DNA of 5,509 bases, taken from NCBI GenBank assembly GCA_030838815.1, contig JAUZEX010000375.1:1-5509 (forward strand). The letters run 5' to 3'. Below the pieces are notes generated by a model, which saw nothing but the letters and a program-made list of their open reading frames with translations, was not told the origin of the DNA and ran no database searches. The DNA comes from Actinomycetota bacterium. GTDB taxonomy: Bacteria > Actinomycetota > Acidimicrobiia > IMCC26256 > BP-133. Positions 1-4,971 of this stretch are shown in pieces (within the stretch, counting starts at the first letter, position 1; each line of letters opens with the position of its first letter). A program made the position numbers and the translations under genes.

Positions 1-196
1 CGGCTACTTCTACTTCTACACCTTCAAGGATCCCGCCACGGGTCAAGACGGAGTGCACACGCATTACTTTCTCTTCAAGGGCTCCACGATGATCAGCTTC
101 GTGTTCCAGGCTCTGCCGAAGGACAACTTCCAGCCCCTCGCTCATCTCTTCGACGAGGTCATCGGGTCCTTTCGGGTCCTTCCGCCCGGGGGCTGA
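1..196 (+). CDS. C-terminal end of a hypothetical protein, possibly PsbP/LpqN-like
   Basis: This is the 3' end of a plus-strand gene that begins left of the window. Reading in the frame that starts at base 2 gives 64 residues before a TGA at 194-196. The visible part is rich in aromatic residues (GYFYFYTF near the start) and ends with a strand-helix pattern, HYFLFKGSTMISFVFQ followed by LFDEVIGSFRV. A terminal helix followed by 'SFR' is common at the end of PsbP/Mog1-fold and LpqN-type surface lipoproteins, but that link is only a resemblance in a short fragment. The N-terminus, where a signal peptide or lipobox would be, is not in the window. The gene converges on the minus-strand operon and is probably unrelated to it. 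The frame is well supported by codon use; the family is uncertain. Confidence 0.72.
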   Translation, partial: GYFYFYTFKDPATGQDGVHTHYFLFKGSTMISFVFQALPKDNFQPLAHLFDEVIGSFRVLPPGG

Positions 197-209
197 AGAA
201 GGAAAGCGA

Positions 210-239
210 GCCTGGCAGTCCTGTGACGGGCTGCCAGGC
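210..239. terminator. Stem-loop between convergent genes, probable bidirectional terminator
   Basis: GCCTGGCAG at 210-218 is perfectly complementary to CTGCCAGGC at 231-239. The stem continues inward with one T-G wobble and two C-G pairs, giving 12 pairs closed by the six-base loop TGTGAC (222-227). It lies in the 49-bp gap between two converging genes. On the minus strand the stem is followed by a pyrimidine-rich run (CTCGCTTTCCTTCTTC), a weak U-tract. On the plus strand no U-tract follows. It is therefore best as the terminator of the minus-strand operon, with a possible role for the plus-strand gene. Confidence 0.7.
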
Positions 240-245
240 ATCGCC

Positions 246-980
246 TCACCCCACGATGGTCGGGATTGGATGTGCTTTGGCCGCGATGGACTTGGCCGAC
301 TGCTCGATCTTCAGGACGGACCCCAGAATGTTGGCGGTGTCGCCCTTGATCGCCTGCACCAGTCCGATGATCGCGTCGGCCCGGCGGTTGATCGCGGCGA
401 TGCCGACGCCGCTCGGGCCGGTGGCGGCGTGGTCACCGCGGATCTGCTTCACCACATCGAGGACGGCCGACAGGCTGCCGGAGATGCCGTTCACCGATCC
501 GCCGATCCCTGTGACGTTCCCGCTGATGCCGTTGACGGTCGAGCTGATCGTCTTGGCCGTGCCGTTGATGTCCTTGACGGTTTTGTTGATGTCGAGGACG
601 TTGCCGTTGATCGAGTGGGCGTTTGCGTCGATGCCCTTCACGGCTTCGCCGATCTGGCCGACCGTCGTGTTGATTGACTTGGCCGAGCTATCGATGCTCG
701 CCGACGCCTGGACGATCTGGTCGGCCTGCCCCGACAGCGGCTTCGCCGCGGCCAGGATCTCTGTGGCAATCTCGTTGGTCTTGATCGCCAGCGCGACCGA
801 GTCGAGGTTGTGATCGATGGGCCCGACCGTGTGGGTGATCCGGTCGACCCGGGTGTCGATCTGCTGGGCCGCCACCAGGGTGTTGGTCAGCAGGAGGACA
901 GCTCCGAGGGCCCAGGCGATGACCCCGACGAGGATTTTGCCGGCGAGGCCGGTCTCGTCACTGAATCTGGGTTTCCTCAT
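246..980 (-). CDS. Membrane-anchored isoleucine-heptad repeat protein, third of three paralogues
   Basis: This gene encodes 244 residues of unknown function. The start ATG at 980-978 is chosen because AAGGGG lies 7 bases upstream; an ATG at 1001 would overlap the preceding gene and lacks a comparable site. The N-terminus (MRKPRF) is basic, followed by one hydrophobic segment at about residues 15-38, so the rest should lie outside the membrane. From residue 75 a hydrophobic residue, nearly always Ile, falls every seventh position: I75, L82, I89, I96, I103 and on to I166, then V173 and I180. A Gly/Pro-containing break at about 184-193 follows, then Ile resumes at 197, 204, 211, 218, 225, 232 and 239. 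The repeat unit resembles xINGTVx or xISGNVx. It has KPLSGQADQI (80-89) before the main repeats and IKGDTANIL (211-219) after, both shared with its neighbours. It has no cysteine, unlike the other two. It could be a coiled coil or fibre; no enzymatic motif is visible. Confidence 0.88.
   Translation of the reverse strand: MRKPRFSDETGLAGKILVGVIAWALGAVLLLTNTLVAAQQIDTRVDRITHTVGPIDHNLDSVALAIKTNEIATEILAAAKPLSGQADQIVQASASIDSSAKSINTTVGQIGEAVKGIDANAHSINGNVLDINKTVKDINGTAKTISSTVNGISGNVTGIGGSVNGISGSLSAVLDVVKQIRGDHAATGPSGVGIAAINRRADAIIGLVQAIKGDTANILGSVLKIEQSAKSIAAKAHPIPTIVG
432..758 (-). repeat. Heptad repeat tract in the third paralogue
   Basis: About sixteen uninterrupted seven-residue (21-bp) units cover residues 75-183 of the encoded protein. 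The hydrophobic key position is Ile in all but L82 and V173. A second small hydrophobic residue (V, A or L) usually sits four residues later, giving the 4-3 spacing of a coiled-coil seam, while the other positions are Asn, Gly, Ser, Thr, Lys or Asp. At DNA level the plus-strand word gccgttgat recurs at 561 and 603, two units (42 bp) apart. Confidence 0.85.
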
Positions 981-987
981 CACTCGA

Positions 988-993
988 CCCCTT
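988..993 (-). promoter_or_regulatory. Shine-Dalgarno site fixing the start at 980
   Basis: AAGGGG on the minus strand ends 7 bases before the ATG at 980. It overlaps the TAA stop of the preceding gene (994-992), which suggests translational coupling. It favours this ATG over the upstream in-frame ATG at 1001. A GTG directly before the ATG (983-981) is another possible start and would add one residue. Confidence 0.7.
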
Positions 994-1729
994 AGTTGCA
1001 CGGCCCACCGAGCTTGCCGCAGGCTTCCTTGAGGGACCCGTTGGTGTTCTTCAGCGAGCCGATGATGTTGCCGGCGTCGGTGTGAACCGTCCCGAGTACC
1101 CCGTTGGCCGTGGCCACACGCTCGTAGATGTTGTGGGCACCGAGGCCGTCGGCCGGGTGCTCAGCATCTTCGAGGACGCCCGTGATCGTGACGGCGGTGC
1201 CCTTGACCGTGGTCAGGACGTTCGACGTGTCGACCAGCGACTTGGCGATCTTGTCCAGCACGCCGGAGGTGCCGGCCAGGATGCCGGACGTGTCCACCAG
1301 CGAGTTGGCCGTGTCGACCAGCGAGTTGGACGTGTTGACCAGCGAGCCTGAGGTGCCGACGAGGGTGCCGGACGTGCTCTTGAGGGAGCCGTCGACGCTC
1401 GTCAGGGACCCCTGGATCGAGGTCAGGTTGGTGATGATCTGGTCGGCCTGGGCCGGGATCGGCTTCAGGGACGTGTCGATCGCCTGCAGGTTTCCGTTGA
1501 TGTCGGCGATGTGGGCCGGCAGAGGCTTCACGTCGCCACCCGCCCCCGACACGGCCGAGTTGGCCTCGGCCAGGTTGGAGTCGATGCCCTCCAGGGAGGA
1601 GACGATCCCCACCAGGAAACCGACGACGACGAGAACGACGAGGACACCGATGGTGACCCAGGTCCACATCCAGCCGGTGAGTGCTCCCGTTGCTGCCTTC
1701 CGGGGAGCCGATGCTGCTGCTGTTGCCAT
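992..1729 (-). CDS. Membrane-anchored leucine-heptad repeat protein, second of three paralogues
   Basis: This gene encodes 245 residues of unknown function. The ATG at 1729-1727 has AAGGGAG six bases upstream and lies 16 bp after the previous stop. The open frame continues up to 1906, but that part overlaps the previous gene and reads as arginine-rich non-coding sequence. A short Ala-rich, weakly basic N-terminus is followed by one membrane segment at about 21-44. Outside, LKPIPAQADQI (88-98) corresponds to the KPL motif of the paralogues. Leucine then occurs at every seventh position from L102 to L172, eleven in a row, in units such as SLVDTAN and SLVDTSG. A non-repetitive region with EDAEHPADGLGAHN (187-200) follows, and then HTDAGNIIGSL (216-226), the counterpart of GDTxNIL in the others. 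The protein ends with C237 and C244, which could form a disulfide outside the cell. Leu replaces the Ile of its neighbours at the key position. Confidence 0.88.
   Translation of the reverse strand: MATAAASAPRKAATGALTGWMWTWVTIGVLVVLVVVGFLVGIVSSLEGIDSNLAEANSAVSGAGGDVKPLPAHIADINGNLQAIDTSLKPIPAQADQIITNLTSIQGSLTSVDGSLKSTSGTLVGTSGSLVNTSNSLVDTANSLVDTSGILAGTSGVLDKIAKSLVDTSNVLTTVKGTAVTITGVLEDAEHPADGLGAHNIYERVATANGVLGTVHTDAGNIIGSLKNTNGSLKEACGKLGGPCN
1214..1426 (-). repeat. Leucine heptad repeat tract in the second paralogue
   Basis: Residues 102-172 carry Leu at 102, 109, 116, 123, 130, 137, 144, 151, 158, 165 and 172. The units are Ser/Thr/Gly/Asp-rich, with (S/G)xL(V)(D/N/G)TS as the common form. 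The 21-bp period is visible on the plus strand as recurring gaccagcgag-type words at about 1296-1350. The tract just upstream (I84, I91, I98, I105, V112) is also heptadic but in a different register. Confidence 0.85.
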
Positions 1730-1735
1730 GTTCAG

Positions 1736-1742
1736 CTCCCTT
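1736..1742 (-). promoter_or_regulatory. Shine-Dalgarno site fixing the start at 1729
   Basis: AAGGGAG on the minus strand ends six bases before the ATG at 1729, just after the preceding stop TGA at 1748-1746. It shows that the true start is here and not at the far upstream end of the open frame (1906). Confidence 0.75.
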
Positions 1743-1745
1743 CTA

Positions 1746-2477
1746 TCAGCACGGAGCGCCGACGGCGCCGATGCGCTTGTCGATGCACGCGGCCCAATGC
1801 TCGGCGGCCTTGGCTTCGGTGAGGATGTTTCCGGTGTCACCCTTGATCGTGTTGGCCATCGCGATCGTGCCGTCGAGGTTCGTGTTGATCTGAGCCACGT
1901 CGTCATTGATGCGCTTGGCCACGTTCAGAATGGCGGCGGCCTGGGAGTTGATCGCCCCGGCCGTGGCGTTGATGGCGGTCGCGCTGCCGTTGATGCTGGT
2001 CGCGCTGCCGGAGATGGCCTTGGCCGTCCCCCCGATCGTCTTGGCCGTCCCGTTGATCTTTACGGCGCTGCCGTTGATCGCCGAGGCCGTCCCGTTGATC
2101 GTGCCACCGCTCTGGTTGATGGTGCCGGCCGTGCCGTTGATGGACTTGGCGAGTCCGTCAACGGACTGGGCCAGCGTGACGACCTGGGCCAGTTTTCCTT
2201 CCAGCGGCTTGGCGCTGGTCAGGATCGAGCTGGCACTCTCGTTGGTCCGGTTGAGTTGGATGACCGAGTCCGTGGCGGTGTTGATGCCCTGACCGGTCTT
2301 GGCAATGTTCTCTGCTTTGTGGTTGATCCGGTTCGCGGCTCTCGCCGTGCGGGCCAACAGCGAGACGCTGACAAGCCCGGCGACGACCACGACGGCGATG
2401 ACGACCCCATTGGTGAGGGCTACTGCGCCCCGTTCACTGCGCCACCGCGCGCGATGCTGCCCATATTTCCTGGCCAA
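1746..2477 (-). CDS. Membrane-anchored isoleucine-heptad repeat protein, first of three paralogues
   Basis: This gene encodes 243 residues of unknown function and is the first gene of the three-gene unit. It starts with TTG at 2477-2475; AAGGGGG lies 7 bases upstream and no other in-frame start precedes the membrane segment. A strongly basic N-terminus (K4 to R16) suggests the start stays in the cytoplasm, with one hydrophobic segment at about 18-42. The outside part has KPLEGKLAQV (90-99) and then the cleanest repeats of the locus: I85, L92, V99, V106, I113, then Ile at every seventh residue through I197, T204, I211 and I218. Units are INGTA, INGSA or close variants. The tract closes with IKGDTGNIL (211-219), matching the third paralogue almost exactly. 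It ends with C231 and C243, a possible disulfide pair. Charge is low for a classical coiled coil, and Gly occurs in most units, so a glycine-rich fibre or solenoid is an alternative fold. Confidence 0.88.
   Translation of the reverse strand: MARKYGQHRARWRSERGAVALTNGVVIAVVVVAGLVSVSLLARTARAANRINHKAENIAKTGQGINTATDSVIQLNRTNESASSILTSAKPLEGKLAQVVTLAQSVDGLAKSINGTAGTINQSGGTINGTASAINGSAVKINGTAKTIGGTAKAISGSATSINGSATAINATAGAINSQAAAILNVAKRINDDVAQINTNLDGTIAMANTIKGDTGNILTEAKAAEHWAACIDKRIGAVGAPC
1806..2225 (-). repeat. INGTA-type heptad repeat tract in the first paralogue
   Basis: About twenty in-register seven-residue units span residues 85-224, with T204 as the only non-hydrophobic key residue. The consensus is (S/T/A/K)-I-N-G-(S/T)-A-x between residues 112 and 174. 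On the plus strand the word ccgttgat occurs at 1987, 2050, 2071, 2092 and 2134, all separated by multiples of 21 bp. Confidence 0.9.
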
Positions 2478-2580
2478 TTTCCCACCCCCTTGTAGGAAAT
2501 CGATGGTTCCTCAGGGAGGGGGGAGGCGGTTCCCCCGGAGGGTGGATACGGGGGGGGACATAAGGTACGGACGGCGCGCT
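2478..2580 (-). promoter_or_regulatory. G-tract-rich intergenic leader, likely promoter region of the three-gene unit
   Basis: These 103 bp lie between the stop of the nuclease-like gene and the TTG start of the first repeat gene, whereas all other minus-strand gaps are 21 bp or less. This makes a separate promoter likely. A possible -10 element, TACCTT (minus strand, 2567-2562), fits the actinobacterial TANNNT form, but I find no convincing -35 at the right distance. The template (plus) strand has G-runs at 2514-2516, 2518-2523, 2540-2542 and 2550-2557. GGGGGA at 2519-2524 can pair with TCCCCC at 2531-2536 around a six-base loop; this could be a weak terminator of the upstream operon, but no U-tract follows. 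Confidence 0.4.
2485..2491 (-). promoter_or_regulatory. Shine-Dalgarno site supporting a TTG start
   Basis: AAGGGGG on the minus strand lies 7 bases before the TTG at 2477. It is the main evidence that this gene starts with the rare codon TTG. The nearby ATG at 2464 is out of frame. Confidence 0.7.
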
Positions 2581-3771
2581 TCAGCGATGGCGGTCACGCT
2601 GCACCCACTGCGGGGGTGGTGCCGCGCCCCGACTCATCGACCACGTCACCGCCCCGAGACGACCCTCTTCGGGAGCCTCCGGCGGGCGGACCCGGTAGTT
2701 CGTTTTGACAATAGCGTCCGCGTCGGCGCCGTCGTTCAGGGCGAGACAGGGGCAGCGGAAGTCGCAGACACCGCAGTGCTCGGGCGCCGGGGTGGGATAG
2801 AGCGCCGGCTCCGGGTCGAGCATCTCGAGGGCCTCGGTGGCCAGTCGCCGCCCCAGGTCGTCGAGGGCCGCCCTGGTGCGGGGAATGCGGGTACGGCGGA
2901 ACATCCCACCGCCTTCTTCGACGACGACGTCCATCGAGACGTGCTCCGCCTTGGCGTACATCCGCCGGTGACCGGGAACCGGAGCTGATGACTGCCGTTC
3001 CGACTCGGCAACGCGCTCCGCTTCGGTCTCGGCGTTGCGCCGCGCCTCAGCCCGGGCCCGGGCGAACGCATGGGCGGCCCGGGGGCGGCGCACCGGCTCG
3101 GCCGGATCGGGAGGGTCGCCCCCGATCCGCAGCTCGTTGTGGATCGTGCCGGAGATCCGCATCCCGAGATAGAACAGCTCCCAGGCCCAGCAGGCGGCGA
3201 CGGCGTCGTCGTCGAGGATCAGCAGGTCGGGTTCCGTGAACCCGTCGTCGACGACGCGGTGACGCACCACCCAGTAGGCATCGTGCTCGTCAACGACGAG
3301 CAGGTCGACCCGTCCCCCGTACCGGACGACCTGACCGTCGGGCGTGACCAGATCGGTGTCTGCCGTCGTGGGGTCGGGGATCTGGACGTCGAAATCGGTC
3401 TCCACCCGCACCGGCCAGAACCGGTCGGCGGCCGGGGCCCACGCCAGGTACCGGTCGAGGAGCGCGCTCCCCGTGGCCATGCCCTGCTCCCACGCCTCCT
3501 CCTCGGCCGCCGTCAGCTCGTGATCCTCCCGCTGCCGGCGCATCGCCCTCTCGAAGGCCGCGAAGGCCAGGGGCAGGACCACCTTGCGGTCCCACTCCCA
3601 CATACCGGGAAAATAGTAGACAGCCAGCCCGTCCCTGAGGGCCCGGTCCAGATCGAGCGTGTAGCGGGGTTCGGCCGGCTCCAGGTTGCGGCGCAGCCGC
3701 GAGCCGAAATCCCACGACCGTCGGCACCGCTTGAACCAGAGCCGGTCGGACGGGCGGAGATCGGCGGCCAT
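2581..3771 (-). CDS. RecB/Cas4-like PD-(D/E)XK-fold protein with Fe-S cysteines and a degenerate active site
   Basis: This gene encodes 396 residues. It starts at ATG 3771 with TGAGG eight bases upstream, 21 bp after hypE, so it is probably in the same operon. The N-terminus LWFKRCRRSWDF (C16) resembles the opening of Cas4/AddB/RecB-type nucleases, where the first Fe-S cysteine sits in an 'S...CPRRY'-like motif. The C-terminal EHCGVCDFRCPC gives C333-X2-C336-X5-C342, with an extra C340, matching the family's C...CX2CX5C iron-sulfur staple. Between them, VRVETDFDV (E124) and YGGRVDLLVVDEHDAYWVVRHRVV (written here in two parts: D156, then R170-H171-R172) follow the GxxD...DxK pattern. The usual D/E-X-K is R-H-R, and the usual QxxxY motif reads AVAACW (190-195). 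The catalytic Lys and Gln thus seem lost. A middle stretch (about 225-265) is Arg/Ala/Glu-rich. It may be a non-catalytic DNA-binding or structural Fe-S protein; its link to hydrogenase maturation is unknown. Confidence 0.8.
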   Translation of the reverse strand: MAADLRPSDRLWFKRCRRSWDFGSRLRRNLEPAEPRYTLDLDRALRDGLAVYYFPGMWEWDRKVVLPLAFAAFERAMRRQREDHELTAAEEEAWEQGMATGSALLDRYLAWAPAADRFWPVRVETDFDVQIPDPTTADTDLVTPDGQVVRYGGRVDLLVVDEHDAYWVVRHRVVDDGFTEPDLLILDDDAVAACWAWELFYLGMRISGTIHNELRIGGDPPDPAEPVRRPRAAHAFARARAEARRNAETEAERVAESERQSSAPVPGHRRMYAKAEHVSMDVVVEEGGGMFRRTRIPRTRAALDDLGRRLATEALEMLDPEPALYPTPAPEHCGVCDFRCPCLALNDGADADAIVKTNYRVRPPEAPEEGRLGAVTWSMSRGAAPPPQWVQRDRHR

Positions 3772-3792
3772 TGACCGGGCCTCAGGCTCGCT

Positions 3793-4971
3793 TCAGCAGA
3801 TGCGGGGCAGCGGGTCGCCCACGAGCATGTCGACGATACGGGTGCCCCCGAAGCCTGTCTTGAGCAGGACCAGACCGGGAGGGTCGTCCTTGATGCGGCC
3901 GATGATCGCCGCCCGTTCGCCGCCGGGCTGGCTCTGCAGCGCCGCCAGCGCGTCCTGCGCCGCCTCTCCGTCGACCACGATCACGAACCGGCCTTCGCAG
4001 GCGACGTAGAGAGGATCGATTCCGAGGATCTCGCAGGCGCCGTTGACCTCGGGTCGGACCGGGACCCTGTCCTCCTCGATGATCACGGCCACGTTCGAGG
4101 CCTTGGCCATCTCGTTGAGGATCGTGGCCACTCCGCCCCGGGTGGCGTCGCGCATGGCCCGCACGCCGTCGGGCACGGCGTCGAGCACGGCGGCGACGAG
4201 GTCGTGCAACGGCGCAGTGTCGGACTTGACGTCAGCCTCGATCTCGAGCTCCCCGCGGGCCAGCATGATCGTGACGCCGTGATCGCCGATCGGGCCGGAG
4301 ACGATGATGGCGTCGCCGGGCCGGCAGCGGTGGGCTCCAAGCTCGACCGGCCGCTCGAGGAGCCCCACGCCGGCGGTGTTGATGAAGCAGCCGTCGGCTT
4401 TGCCCCTCTGAACCACCTTGGTGTCGCCGGTCACGATGGTCACGCCCGCCGCCTGGGCCGCCACCGCCATGGAGGCGGCGATGCGCTGCAGGTCGGCGAC
4501 CGGGAACCCCTCCTCGAGGATGAAACCGCAGGACAGGTACAGCGGTCGGGCACCGGACATGGCCAGGTCGTTGACGGTGCCGTTGACAGCCAGGTCGCCG
4601 ATATCGCCGCCGGGGAAGAAGATCGGTGACACGACGTAGGAGTCGGTCGTGAAGGCGATCCGGGCCCCGCCGACCGAGAGGACGGCCTGGTCCTCCATCG
4701 CTTCGAGGAGCGGGTTACGGAACGCCTCCAGGAACAGCGCGTCGATGAGGGTGTGCGTCGCCTTCCCGCCGGCACCGTGGGCCAGCGTGATGCGCTCCTC
4801 TTTGATCTTGGCCTTCTTCTGGCGCGCCGCCTCGATGCGCTGGAGGACCTGTTGCTCCTTGGTCAGGTGCTGCTGGCCCACCGGGCCGACCGACACGCCC
4901 GACTCCTGGAGGGCTGCCTCCCGGACCGCCTCCTCGGCCCAGTCGGCCTGCACCTGCTGCTCGGGGGTCAT
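3793..4971 (-). CDS. hypE: Hydrogenase expression/formation protein HypE
   Basis: HypE is the cytoplasmic PurM/AIRS-family enzyme that uses ATP to dehydrate the carbamoyl group (delivered by HypF) on its own C-terminal cysteine to a thiocyanate, the source of the CN ligands of [NiFe]-hydrogenase. The product has 392 residues. Family motifs are in order: LAHGAGGK (63-70), TTDSYVVSP (108-116), GDIGDLAVNGTVNDLAMSGA (122-141), TGDTKVV (181-187), GPIGDHG (226-232), DATRGG (275-280) and EILGIDPLYVACEGR (314-328). It ends exactly in PRIC (389-392), the modified-cysteine tail, so it should be functional. The ATG at 4971 overlaps the hypD stop as ATGA. Typical HypE proteins are about 330-350 residues and begin just before the HGxGG motif. 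This one has about 58 extra N-terminal residues, acidic first and then Lys/Arg/Gln-rich. A GTG at 4896 with a better ribosome site would shorten the extension to about 33. Confidence 0.95.
   Translation of the reverse strand: MTPEQQVQADWAEEAVREAALQESGVSVGPVGQQHLTKEQQVLQRIEAARQKKAKIKEERITLAHGAGGKATHTLIDALFLEAFRNPLLEAMEDQAVLSVGGARIAFTTDSYVVSPIFFPGGDIGDLAVNGTVNDLAMSGARPLYLSCGFILEEGFPVADLQRIAASMAVAAQAAGVTIVTGDTKVVQRGKADGCFINTAGVGLLERPVELGAHRCRPGDAIIVSGPIGDHGVTIMLARGELEIEADVKSDTAPLHDLVAAVLDAVPDGVRAMRDATRGGVATILNEMAKASNVAVIIEEDRVPVRPEVNGACEILGIDPLYVACEGRFVIVVDGEAAQDALAALQSQPGGERAAIIGRIKDDPPGLVLLKTGFGGTRIVDMLVGDPLPRIC
4903..4907 (-). promoter_or_regulatory. Internal Shine-Dalgarno-like site for an alternative hypE start
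   Basis: AGGAG on the minus strand lies six bases before an in-frame GTG at 4896-4894 (Val26 of the long form). The ATG at 4971 has only AGGTGG (4987-4982), ten bases upstream. The ATGA overlap with hypD still favours the long form, so both starts remain possible. Confidence 0.35.

Noticed and set aside
204..214. AAGCGAGCCTG occurs both near the terminator and, on the other strand, near 3783-3793
   Set aside because: An 11-base match is expected by chance in 5.5 kb of GC-rich DNA on two strands, and the contexts have nothing in common.
223..813. A plus-strand frame of 196 codons opposite the third repeat gene
   Set aside because: It starts inside the terminator hairpin loop and is antisense to a well-supported gene.
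1730..1906. A 59-residue N-terminal extension of the second repeat protein
   Set aside because: It overlaps the preceding gene in another frame, is rich in Arg/Thr/Ser/Pro, and the ribosome site directly before 1729 marks the real start.
1940..2150. A short-period repeat array that could be taken for a CRISPR
   Set aside because: The unit is 21 bp, a multiple of three, has no spacers, and stays in frame as a seven-residue protein repeat. It is coding sequence.
1906..2292. A plus-strand frame with very hydrophobic periodic sequence that resembles a membrane protein
   Set aside because: It is the antisense reading of the INGTA repeats: the complement of ATC-AAC-GGC codons naturally gives Leu/Met/Val/Pro. 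No ribosome site or neighbouring gene supports it.
1128..2495. A plus-strand open frame of 455 codons opposite the first two repeat genes
   Set aside because: It is antisense to genes that have good ribosome sites, membrane segments and tight operon spacing. Its own periodicity is what any frame of a 21-bp repeat would show, and it crosses the boundary between two genes.
3070..3774. A plus-strand frame of 234 codons opposite the nuclease-like gene
   Set aside because: It is antisense to a gene with clear Fe-S and nuclease-fold motifs, and it has no domain of its own that I recognise.
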